Assembly: GCA_045649025.1 (NCBI GenBank)
Contig: JAZRPB010000017.1
Location: 1-14,047 of the forward strand
Reading direction: 5' to 3'
Origin: Ornithomonoglobus_A sp045649025
Lineage (GTDB): Bacteria; Bacillota; Clostridia; UBA1381
DNA length: 14,047 bases
Part shown: piece after piece, positions 7,731 to 12,881 of the stretch
How positions within the stretch are numbered: position 1 is the first letter of the stretch
How the letters are laid out: the number at the start of each line of letters is the position of its first letter
Notes under the pieces: generated by a model
Seen by the model: the letters and a program-made list of their open reading frames with translations, nothing else
Database searches by the model: none
What the model was told of the DNA's origin: nothing
Translations under genes and position numbers: made by a program

Positions 7731-7883
7731 TTATCTGTTTTGTTCTTCTTTCTGATTTTTGTTTTGGTTTTGGTTTTTATTTTGGTTTTGGTTTTGGTTT
7801 TTGTTTTGTTGATTGTTTTGTTGGTTGTTTTGTTGATTTTGTTTTTGATTTTTGTTTTGATTTTCGTTTTGATTAAAAGACAT
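7731..7883 (-). CDS. Asn/Gln-rich 50-residue peptide of unknown function
   Basis: A 50-codon gene not matched to any known family. It starts ATG (7883) with AAAGGAGGAG about 7 nt upstream, an almost ideal ribosome binding site, and stops at TAA (7731), followed by a strong terminator. The product begins MSFNQNENQNKNQ and has 20 Asn, 17 Gln, 6 Lys, 3 Glu and one Arg; there is no hydrophobic segment, signal or Cys. The middle is built of NQ and NNQQ steps encoded by AAAACC-like hexamers, so slippage could change its length without losing frame. Composition recalls the Asn/Gln-rich gamma-type spore proteins of Bacillus and prion-like segments, but no gamma-type repeat is present. It is divergent from lexA, with a LexA-like box (7922-7933) upstream. 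The function is unknown; the gene call rests on the start, stop and terminator layout. Confidence 0.72.
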   Translation of the reverse strand: MSFNQNENQNKNQKQNQQNNQQNNQQNKNQNQNQNKNQNQNKNQKEEQNR

Positions 7884-7921
7884 AATAATCTCCTCCTTTC
7901 ATCATTTGTTATAATTCCCGT

Positions 7922-7933
7922 AAACAAGTGTTT
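7922..7933. promoter_or_regulatory. Possible LexA-like box upstream of the Asn/Gln-rich peptide gene
   Basis: AAACAAGTGTTT is symmetric and keeps the AAC-N4-GTT core of Firmicutes LexA sites, with A and T at the outer positions instead of G and C. It lies 39 nt upstream of the peptide start, inside a weak minus-strand promoter candidate (GCATA at 7935-7939 and AATTATA at 7910-7916). That candidate resembles forespore sigma-G elements only loosely and could be chance in AT-rich DNA. Confidence 0.4.
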
Positions 7934-7961
7934 TTATGCAAAAATATTTTTATCAAAAAAG

Positions 7962-8001
7962 CGAAAATATGTTTGACAAAAACGAATGTTTATGTTATTA
8001 T
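7962..8001 (+). promoter_or_regulatory. lexA promoter with two overlapping LexA-like operators
   Basis: TTGACA (7973-7978) and TATTAT (7996-8001) with a 17-nt spacer form a strong vegetative promoter for lexA. CGAAAATATGTTTG (7962-7975) matches 12 of 14 positions of the Bacillus-type consensus CGAACATATGTTCG and overlaps the -35. A second box, AAACGAATGTTT (7980-7991), keeps AAC-N4-GTT and lies in the spacer. Together they are placed for LexA to repress its own gene. Confidence 0.8.
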
Positions 8002-8006
8002 ATATG

Positions 8007-8038
8007 TATGTTAATGTATTATGACGGAATTTAACATA
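8007..8038. other. Inverted repeat in the lexA leader
   Basis: TATGTTAA (8007-8014) and TTAACATA (8031-8038) are perfect 8-bp arms 16 nt apart, just at and after the predicted transcription start. It may form a weak stem in the leader or be an operator for another regulator. The arms are AT-rich, so chance is possible. Confidence 0.4.
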
Positions 8039-8072
8039 TTTTGTCGGTATATGAAAGGAAAAGTGAAGAAAA

Positions 8073-8705
8073 ATGGCAAAAATGGGCGAAAAAGACTATG
8101 AGATATTAGATTTTATATATTATCAGCTTGAAAAAAAGGGATTTCCGCCGAGTGTGAGAGAGATTTGTAATGCGGTGGGGCTCAATTCAACTGCAACAAT
8201 TCATGCACGTCTGCGTAAATTACAGGAAGCAGGCTACATAGAAAAGGACGCATCTAAAAATCGTTCTATGCGTCTTGTTAACTATGCTCCAAAGGGTGAA
8301 AAGGTTATTCCTATAAATACAGAGGATAAGTATTTGGAAGTTCCTATGTATGGTAAAGTAACTGCGGGTTTACCAATAACTGCAATTCAGGATAATTCAC
8401 AAACATTTCCCCTGCCAATGAGCTTTGCAAAAAATAAAGATATATTTATGCTTAAGGTAAGCGGTGAGTCTATGATTAATGCCGCTATTCTTGATGGTGA
8501 CTATATAATAGTGCAGCAGCAACCCACTGCATCAAATGGCGATATAGTTGTTGCACTTGTAAATGACGATGAAGCAACCGTAAAAACCTTTTATAAAGAA
8601 AACGGACATTTCCGCCTTCAACCCGAAAATGATTATATGGATCCTATTATTGTTGATAATGTATCAATATTGGGTAAGGTGGTAGGAGTATTCAGGGAGA
8701 TGTAA
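8073..8705 (+). CDS. lexA: LexA repressor, SOS-response regulator
   Basis: A 210-residue, full-length LexA. The N-terminal winged helix (about 1-70; SVREICNAVGLNSTATIHARL at 27-47 is the DNA-binding part) binds SOS operators. The C-terminal protease-like domain self-cleaves when RecA is active: the cleavage site Ala98-Gly99 lies in KVTAGLP, Ser133 in GESM is the nucleophile and Lys171 in ATVKTF the general base. All are present, so the protein should be cleavable. The ATG at 8073 has AAAGG about 14 nt upstream, a little far; Met4 (8082) is an alternative. It is transcribed from its own promoter with LexA-like boxes, which implies autoregulation. No terminator is seen after it; a repeat copy and a membrane protein gene follow. 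Confidence 0.98.
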   Translation: MAKMGEKDYEILDFIYYQLEKKGFPPSVREICNAVGLNSTATIHARLRKLQEAGYIEKDASKNRSMRLVNYAPKGEKVIPINTEDKYLEVPMYGKVTAGLPITAIQDNSQTFPLPMSFAKNKDIFMLKVSGESMINAAILDGDYIIVQQQPTASNGDIVVALVNDDEATVKTFYKENGHFRLQPENDYMDPIIVDNVSILGKVVGVFREM

Positions 8706-8710
8706 TAATA

Positions 8711-8762
8711 TTTTTGTCAGGTCTTGACACGAACTATATGGATATGTCGGATGTTGTCGAAA
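8711..8762 (+). repeat. Composite dispersed repeat, copy A (short form)
   Basis: Contains the TTGACACGAAC core (8724-8734), then TATATGGATATGTCGG and TGTCGAA (8756-8762). The central GCATCTAAACCTTATGC block present in full copies (9343-9421, 10311-10385) is missing. TGTCA-GGTCT-TGACA at its left end can fold. It sits just after lexA and 17 nt before the next gene start. Confidence 0.6.
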
Positions 8763-8779
8763 AACGAAAGGGTGTTTAT

Positions 8780-9295
8780 ATGAAACTTCATATTGGTATG
8801 CGAAAGGTAAAAAGCCTTATTGCCTTGGCGGTTACATTTATAATATGGCAGTTGATACGTGTTTTTCTTCCAATGCTGGAAGCACATCCTATTTTTGCAT
8901 ATATTTATTCGGTGATAGAAATTCGTGAGACACCTGATAAAACAAAAAAATTCGGGAGATTACGAATAAAAGCAACTTTTATAGGGCTTATAGTAGGGCT
9001 TGTTTTTATAACATTATCGGTTTTTGCAGCATCTAAAATAAACGGGGAAATGTGGCAGCTTTTAACAGAACTTTTGTTTATTTTGCTTGCGACACTCTTT
9101 TCACTTTTAATTGCTGAAAATGCAAAATGTGAAAATTTTTGTGGCATTGCTGCAATTATATCTATTATCTGTATGGTTTCTCACAATGAAGAAGATATTT
9201 ATCTTTATGCGATAATGCGTGTTATTCAAACGCTTATAGGTGTTTTCTCAGCGATGGTTATAAATGTGTTCATAAATAAAAAGAAGAACAAGTAA
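8780..9295 (+). CDS. Short ArAE/FUSC-type (DUF939-like) membrane protein
   Basis: A 171-residue protein with about four to five hydrophobic segments, beginning MKLHIGMRKVKSLIALAVTF, the typical opening of aromatic acid exporter family (ArAE_1, DUF939, FUSC-related) proteins, and ending with the LYAIMRVIQTLIGVFSAMVINVFI segment that closes their membrane domain. Only the membrane part is present; the usual cytosolic C-terminal domain is missing, so it is a short form or a truncation that kept a natural-looking Lys-rich tail (KKKNK). The ATG at 8780 was chosen over an upstream in-frame TTG (8714) because GAAAGGG lies 7-8 nt ahead and the family begins here. Role in export is inferred from family only; substrate unknown. 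It follows lexA in the same direction, with no terminator between. Confidence 0.72.
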   Translation: MKLHIGMRKVKSLIALAVTFIIWQLIRVFLPMLEAHPIFAYIYSVIEIRETPDKTKKFGRLRIKATFIGLIVGLVFITLSVFAASKINGEMWQLLTELLFILLATLFSLLIAENAKCENFCGIAAIISIICMVSHNEEDIYLYAIMRVIQTLIGVFSAMVINVFINKKKNK

Positions 9296-9342
9296 CTAGT
9301 GAGGATGTTGTGCGGGTTTATGCTCTACTGTTATGAATAACT

Positions 9343-9421
9343 TTCAGTCCTAACTTAATATGAGCTAAGACCCAAAAATGGTTGCATCTAAACCTTATGC
9401 ATCGCAATATGGATGTGTCGA
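9343..9421 (+). repeat. Composite dispersed repeat, full-length copy E
   Basis: Order of blocks: TTCAGTCCTAACTT, TGAGCTAAGACCCAAAAATGG, GCATCTAAACCTTATGC (9384-9400), ATCGCAATATGGATG, TGTCGAA (9415-9421). It aligns along its whole length with 10311-10385. Unlike other copies it is not next to a gene start; a MITE-like element follows 14 nt later. Confidence 0.75.
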
Positions 9422-9435
9422 AAAATGACGAAATA

Positions 9436-9558
9436 AAAAAGCCTCCCCTGTGTAAGGGGAGGTGGGTTGCAAAGCAACTCGGAGGGGTTGTAAATTCAAG
9501 GAAAAACAATCCCTCAGTCAACTTCGTTGACAGCTCCCTTTACACAAGGGAGCCTTTG
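9436..9558. mobile_element. MITE-like palindromic element (about 120 bp)
   Basis: The ends are imperfect inverted repeats of about 25 bp (AAAAGCCTCCCCTGTGTAAG against AAAGGCTCCCTTGTGTAAAG on the other strand). Four hairpins follow in mirror order: CCTCCCCT/AGGGGAGG (9442-9462), GTTGC/GCAAC (9466-9478), GTCAAC/GTTGAC (9517-9531), GCTCCCTT/AAGGGAGC (9533-9553). It carries no gene. I recognise this pattern as a repeat widespread in gut Clostridia, which presumably moves with a transposase supplied elsewhere. Target-site duplication not clear. Confidence 0.75.
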
Positions 9559-9565
9559 AAAAGCT

Positions 9566-9590
9566 ACATCTAAACCTTATGCCTCGCAAT
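9566..9590 (+). repeat. Composite dispersed repeat, central block only
   Basis: ACATCTAAACCTTATGC followed by CTCGCAAT repeats the central block found at 9384, 9798 and 10349. It stands directly before the hairpin cluster, and the same block follows that cluster at 9798, so the cluster is bracketed by direct repeats. Confidence 0.75.
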
Positions 9591-9785
9591 TGCATTGCAA
9601 AGCAATGCATCGATATAAATCTCTTGCGAGATTTTCGTTATGTCTTAAAAGTCTCGATATGTTGCAGGCAACTCGATATGTCGCTATCGCGACGAGATTT
9701 ACATCATATCGAGTTTTGAGTGAAACGAAAAACATATCGATTTTTCGAAGTAAAAATATCGAGCAAACGAAGTTTGCATATCGAC
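9591..9785. repeat. Cluster of small hairpins joined by ATATCGA motifs
   Basis: No gene. At least six perfect small hairpins are seen: GCATTGC/GCAATGC (9592-9608), AAATCTC/GAGATTT (9617-9634), GTTGC/GCAAC (9661-9672), GTCGC/GCGAC (9680-9693), TCGA-TTTT-TCGA (9737-9748) and GCAAAC/GTTTGC (9763-9777). Between them the motif ATATCGA, or its complement TCGATAT, recurs about seven times. It looks like a composite palindromic repeat as found in gut Clostridia. Confidence 0.8.
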
Positions 9786-9797
9786 AAAAACAGGTTT

Positions 9798-9837
9798 GCA
9801 TCTAAACCTTATGCCTCGCAATATAAAGAATGTCGAA
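9798..9837 (+). repeat. Composite dispersed repeat, right-half copy
   Basis: GCATCTAAACCTTATGC (9798-9814), CTCGCAATATAAAGAA and TGTCGAA (9831-9837). The left part of the full unit is replaced by the hairpin cluster. It lies 25 nt before the start of the next gene. Confidence 0.75.
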
Positions 9838-9862
9838 TAACGTCAAAAAGGAGAAGATGAAT

Positions 9863-10305
9863 ATGAAGAAAATAATGTTATCCATAAAACTGATTTTTTT
9901 AATAATAGTTTTAATTGCTTTGATTATTCCTTTTTGTAAATTAGTATCTAAAATGCTTTTGGATAATAAGAGTGTAGGAAGTGAAGAGTATATTTCTACA
10001 AACTTATCAGAAATGTATGAGATGTATAAAGAGAACGAAGTTTTTGCAAATGATACAACAAAAATAAAGTGTGTGCGTTTGACGTTGTTGTTCAAGAAAT
10101 AAATGAAGACACATCAGGACATCCATACATTTCTATAAAATCAGATAAATATAGGGTAGTAGTTTATTTTAATAAAAATCAACGAAATACTTTATTAACA
10201 ATAAAATCTGGTGATTCTATAAAAGTTAAAGCAAGATGCAAAGGGTTTGGTCAACTATTTACTGATATTGAATTTAATCAGGCAGAGGTGTTAGAGGGTT
10301 ATTAA
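9863..10305 (+). pseudogene. Frameshifted membrane-anchored OB-fold (tRNA_anti-like) protein gene
   Basis: Two overlapping reading frames together give one protein of about 147 residues. The first part (from ATG 9863, with AAAGGAG 9 nt upstream) has an N-terminal membrane anchor (MKKIMLSIKLIFLIIVLIALI) and a short linker, and would stop at 10100. The second part, open from about 10054 in the -1 frame to 10305, reads CAFDVVVQEINEDTSGHPYI, then KYRVVVYFN, then KSGDSIKVKARCKGFGQLF, the layout of the tRNA_anti-like OB-fold family. The shift lies near the A5 tract at 10059-10063 or the GTGTG at 10069-10073; one added base or a removed GT restores a single frame. No canonical X-XXY-YYZ slip site is seen. 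It may be a true pseudogene or an assembly error. The function of this family is unknown. Confidence 0.65.
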
Positions 10306-10310
10306 TTTTT

Positions 10311-10385
10311 TGACCTGACCTGACACGAACTTGACACCAAAAAGATTTGCATCTAAACCTTATGTGTCGCAAGAATTATGTCGAA
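10311..10385 (+). repeat. Composite dispersed repeat, full-length copy B
   Basis: Blocks: TGACCTGACCTGACACGAAC, TTGACACCAAAAAGATTT, GCATCTAAACCTTATG (10349-10364), TGTCGCAAGAATTA, TGTCGAA (10379-10385). It begins 5 nt after the stop of the OB-fold gene and ends 43 nt before the next start, filling the whole gap between two genes. Confidence 0.75.
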
Positions 10386-10428
10386 TGATGTATAAAAATA
10401 AAAATATTTGACTGGGGTTATTATACAT

Positions 10429-11284
10429 ATGGATGATAAAATACAAATATTTGAAGATAAAAGAATACGAACTGCATGGAATGAAGAAACAGAAGAATGG
10501 TATTTTTCTGTTGTTGATGTAATTGGTGTATTGACGGATAGTCCGAATCCAAGAAAGTATTGGAGTGTTCTTAAAACTCGACTAAAAAAAGAGGGAAACG
10601 AGTCGGCTACAAATTGTAGTCAACTGAAATTAAAATCGCATACTGATGGCAAGTCATATAAGACAGATGTGGCTGATACAGAACAACTTTTGCGAATCAT
10701 TCAGTCTATTCCATCGCCTAAAGCTGAACCGTTTAAATTGTGGTTAGCGCAAGTTGGCAGGGAGAGAATTGAGGAAACTATTGATCCTGAACTCACAATA
10801 GAACGAGCACTTGAAACATATCTCAAAAAAGGTTACACAAGAGAGTGGATAAATCAACGATTGCAAGCTATTCAGGTGAGGAAAGAATTAACAGACGAAT
10901 GGGATGCAAGAGGTGTACAAAAAGGTGTTGAGTATGCAATACTCACAGATGAAATTACAAAAGCTTGGTCTGGAATGACAACGAGGAAATACAAAAATCT
11001 CAAAGGACTCACAAAAGAAAATTTGCGAGATAATATGAGTACTCTCGAGCTTGTTCTCAATATGCTTGCGGAAGCAACAACCACTGAATTATCAAAAACA
11101 AAAAAATCCACAAACCTTTAAGGAAAATTTAGAGGTTGCTAAAAGTGGCGGAGAAGCAGCAGGTGTTGCAAGAAAAGAAGTTGAGAGAAGAACAGGAAAA
11201 TCTGTTATTACCTCAAGAAATGCAGCCGAACTAAATCAGGTAGTAGTTGATTTGATTGAGGACATTACAGAGGGAGAAGAATAA
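10429..11284 (+). pseudogene. Frameshifted BRO-N / DinD-like antirepressor-type protein gene
   Basis: Joined across one frameshift, this encodes about 284 residues, full length for the family. The N-terminal BRO-N domain (about 5-110) is clear: WYFSVVDVIGVLTDS, NPRKYWSVLKTRLKKEG and PFKLWLAQVGRERIEE. The C-terminal half (EYAILTDEITKAWSGMT, GLTKENLRDNMSTLELVLNM) follows the layout of E. coli DinD and related prophage antirepressors. At an A7 tract (11100-11106) the frame breaks; the first frame would stop at 11121. Reading with one A fewer continues as NPQTFKENLEVAKSGGEAAG to the stop at 11284, restoring the family's C-terminus. Start ATG 10429 is preferred to TTG 10408; the only SD candidate is a weak GGGG 11 nt upstream. 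Such proteins bind DNA or other proteins in phage control and DNA damage. No LexA-like box was found ahead of it. Confidence 0.75.
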
Positions 11285-11292
11285 TTTTTATA

Positions 11293-11331
11293 TTTAGTAT
11301 AATAGTTTGCCGATAATAAATATTTACATAT
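11293..11331 (+). repeat. 39-nt repeat, left copy (pair with 12600-12638)
   Basis: TTTAGTATAATAGTTTGC followed by a tail ending AATATTTACATAT. About 31 of 39 positions agree with 12600-12638 in the same orientation. The two copies lie on either side of the permease gene. This copy overlaps the hairpin CCGATA/TATCGG. Confidence 0.6.
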
Positions 11332-11486
11332 CGGAGCAGGAAAATCTAATATTCCTGCGGGTTCTAATGAAATTTGTTTAGGGAAAATCAGTTGAAAAAA
11401 TAAGGAAAAATTAGTAGGTCCATATTGTGCATTGGCACAACAAGGTTTTCGGGTACCCAACAGAAATCTGCGATTTCATGTTGGGT
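11310..11486. repeat. Row of four hairpins in the 11285-11590 gap
   Basis: No gene is seen in this gap. Hairpins: CCGATA/TATCGG (11310-11334), GCAGGAA/TTCCTGC (11336-11358), TTGTGC-ATTG-GCACAA (11425-11440), and a 13-bp stem ACCCAACAGAAAT/ATTTC-A-TGTTGGGT with one bulge (11455-11486). None has a T-run directly after it, so none is a clear terminator. They could be remains of palindromic elements. Confidence 0.65.
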
Positions 11487-11507
11487 GACGGTTCTTATTA
11501 TTCACTG

Positions 11508-11543
11508 TTCACCTAACTTGACACGAGCCAGAATTGTGTCGAA
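11508..11543 (+). repeat. Composite dispersed repeat, short copy C
   Basis: TTCACCTAACTTGACACGAG, then CCAGAATTG and TGTCGAA (11537-11543). It has the two ends of the unit without the central GCATCTAAACC block. GACAC/GTGTC at 11519-11523 and 11536-11540 can pair. It lies 47 nt before the permease start. Confidence 0.7.
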
Positions 11544-11590
11544 AGATAGAGAAAAACAATATCAAAAAACTTTTAAATGGAGATTAAATA

Positions 11591-12535
11591 GTGGAAAGTA
11601 TAAAATTATCTTTTGAGGCGGTTATGCCTATATTCATTCTTATGTCGTTGGGGTACATACTTAAGAAGATAAAACTTGCAGACAAGAAAAGTGTTGATGT
11701 AGTAAACGGGTGGGTTTTTAGGATTTTTCTCCCTGTTTTATTGTTTTATAACATATATAATACACAGACAGCAGATGTTTTAAATGTTAAGTTGATTGTT
11801 TTTGCTGTTGTAGGAATTTTACTTGTTTTTGTTTTGGGGTATTTTGCTGTTTTGTTTTTAACTAAAGATAATGCAAAACGTGGAGTAATGTTACAGGGTT
11901 TTTTTCGTGCCAATTTTGCAATTCTTGGTATTCCACTTGTAAGTTATATCTGCGGAAATAAAACAAGTGGACTTGTATCTTTAATGGTTGCGGTTGTAAT
12001 TCCTGTGTTTAATATTCTGGCGGTAATAGCATTAGAAGTATTTAGAGAAGGCAATAGCAACCTCAATATATTAAAACTTTTGAGGGGTATAATTACAAAT
12101 CCCTTAATTGTAGGTTGCGTTATTGGTCTTATAGTTTTTGTTTTAGATTTAAAACTCCCGTCTGTAATAGAAAGGTCAGTTAAAGATATTGCGTCTATGG
12201 CGACTCCTTTGTCGATAATTGTATTGGGCTCTGTGTTTGATTTTTCAGATATCAAGGGTTATTTCAGAGAAAATGTTATAGTTGTAATGACAAGACTTGT
12301 TATTGTTCCACTTATTATGATACCCATTGCAATATGGATGGGATTTAGGGGAGAGGCGCTTGCGTGTTTGTTAGTAGTGTTCGCATCACCTATTGCAGTT
12401 TCATCATTTTCTATGGCAAAGCAAATGGATGGGGATGAAAACCTTGCGGTTCAGGTGATAGCAATATCTTCGACGCTTTGTCTTGTGACCCTGTTCTTGT
12501 GGATATTCTCGCTGAGTTTTTTGGGTTTATTTTGA
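11591..12535 (+). CDS. AEC family transporter (auxin efflux carrier / malonate permease type)
   Basis: A 314-residue inner membrane protein with about ten hydrophobic segments in the two-times-five layout of the AEC family (TC 2.A.69). Characteristic parts are VMPIFILMSLGYILKKI at the start, VFRIFLPVLLFYNIY, ANFAILGIPLV in the middle, the TNPLIVGCVIGLIVF segment, SMATPLSIIVLGSVFDF, and a terminal ASPIAVSSFSMAKQMDGDE motif. The start is GTG (11591) with GGAG 8 nt upstream. Members export or import small organic acids, but the substrate cannot be told from sequence. It stands alone, flanked by an inverted 13-bp repeat and a 39-nt direct repeat, in a repeat-rich stretch. Intact, no frameshift. 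No good promoter was identified. Confidence 0.9.
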   Translation: MESIKLSFEAVMPIFILMSLGYILKKIKLADKKSVDVVNGWVFRIFLPVLLFYNIYNTQTADVLNVKLIVFAVVGILLVFVLGYFAVLFLTKDNAKRGVMLQGFFRANFAILGIPLVSYICGNKTSGLVSLMVAVVIPVFNILAVIALEVFREGNSNLNILKLLRGIITNPLIVGCVIGLIVFVLDLKLPSVIERSVKDIASMATPLSIIVLGSVFDFSDIKGYFRENVIVVMTRLVIVPLIMIPIAIWMGFRGEALACLLVVFASPIAVSSFSMAKQMDGDENLAVQVIAISSTLCLVTLFLWIFSLSFLGLF

Positions 12536-12543
12536 TTGCATGC

Positions 12544-12593
12544 TAACTAGTGCACAGAGGGGAAATTCCATTGTGCTTTACTCGTGTCAAGTT
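12544..12593. repeat. Gene-end repeat plus inverted TTGACACGAG copy downstream of the permease
   Basis: TAACTAGTG (12544-12552), followed by TTGTGC, TTTA and CTC, repeats the sequence right after the 8780-9295 gene (TAACTAGTG at 9293-9301). Then CTCGTGTCAAGTT (12581-12593) is the exact reverse complement of AACTTGACACGAG at 11515-11527. GCACA/TGTGC can form a weak stem at 12553-12576, but there is no T-run, so I do not call a terminator. Confidence 0.55.
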
Positions 12594-12599
12594 TTACAA

Positions 12600-12638
12600 T
12601 TTAATATATTAGTTTGCTTAATTTTAATATTTACATAT
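12600..12638 (+). repeat. 39-nt repeat, right copy (pair with 11293-11331)
   Basis: TTTAATATATTAGTTTGC and a tail ending TAATATTTACATAT match the left copy at about 31 of 39 positions, same orientation. TGTGCATTGG follows both copies at different distances (11426 and 12650), which extends the similarity. Confidence 0.6.
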
Positions 12639-12699
12639 AGTTATAAAATGTGCATTGGGGTTATGGCAAAGAAAAGCCTTAAAAATCATAAATAAATAT

Positions 12700-12745
12700 G
12701 CATAGAAATGGTATAATTATACAAAATATGCCATTTCTATGCTAA
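12700..12745. terminator. 16-bp-stem hairpin between the permease and argC, possible terminator
   Basis: GCATAGAAATGG (12700-12711) pairs perfectly with CCATTTCTATGC (12731-12742), and the stem continues inward by TATA/TATG with one G-T pair; loop of 11. TAAATTTTTGG follows on the plus strand, a T5 run 4 nt past the stem. It may end transcription of the permease. The AT-rich stem and the delay before the T-run make an operator or palindromic repeat equally possible. It lies upstream of the argC promoter, so it does not attenuate argC. Confidence 0.6.
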
Positions 12746-12790
12746 ATTTTTGGATTTTTATACATTTTTTATGAAAATTATGCAAAACTA

Positions 12791-12819
12791 TTTACAAATG
12801 ATAAAAAATGTAATATAAT
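12791..12819 (+). promoter_or_regulatory. Predicted argC promoter
   Basis: TTTACA (12791-12796) and TATAAT (12814-12819) with 17 nt between them. Just upstream, TGAAAATTATGCA (12772-12784) recalls the symmetric TGAAT-ATTCA pattern of ArgR boxes, but it is one base short and poorly matched, so ArgR control is only a suggestion. The leader of about 55 nt is too short for a T-box. Confidence 0.78.
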
Positions 12820-12881
12820 AATAAGATGTAATGGAGTTATATTTTAACTTCTAATATTTTATAAAAAAGGATATGATGACA

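Noticed and set aside
7632..7976. Long plus-strand frame rich in Val/Leu/Phe and a minus-strand Thr/Lys-rich frame across 7625-7927
   Set aside because: Both are other-frame readings of the AAAACC-type repeat and run through a clear terminator; neither has a good ribosome binding site. The Asn/Gln frame at 7731-7883 has both signals.
8714..8779. Upstream TTG start extending the ArAE-like protein by 22 residues
   Set aside because: The extension translates a dispersed repeat, has no ribosome binding site and is not part of the family N-terminus.
9384..10385. CRISPR-like array from the repeated GCATCTAAACCTTATGC block
   Set aside because: Spacing is irregular (about 180, 230 and 550 nt), the intervals hold genes and hairpins, and no cas gene is present.
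10386..10428. LexA box ahead of the DinD-like gene, expected by analogy with SOS-controlled dinD in E. coli
   Set aside because: CGAATGATGTAT lacks the spaced GTT half-site; no match to the boxes seen at lexA.
11098..11107. Programmed -1 frameshift at A-AAA-AAA
   Set aside because: The slip heptamer is in phase, but the downstream family frame is +1, not -1, so a -1 event would not produce the expected C-terminus.
11425..11616. Small plus-strand frame between the BRO-like gene and the permease
   Set aside because: It translates hairpins and a repeat copy, overlaps the permease start and has no ribosome binding site.
12820..12881. T-box or long attenuator in the argC leader
   Set aside because: The leader is about 55 nt, with no T-box sequence (TGGNACC-like) and no terminator stem.
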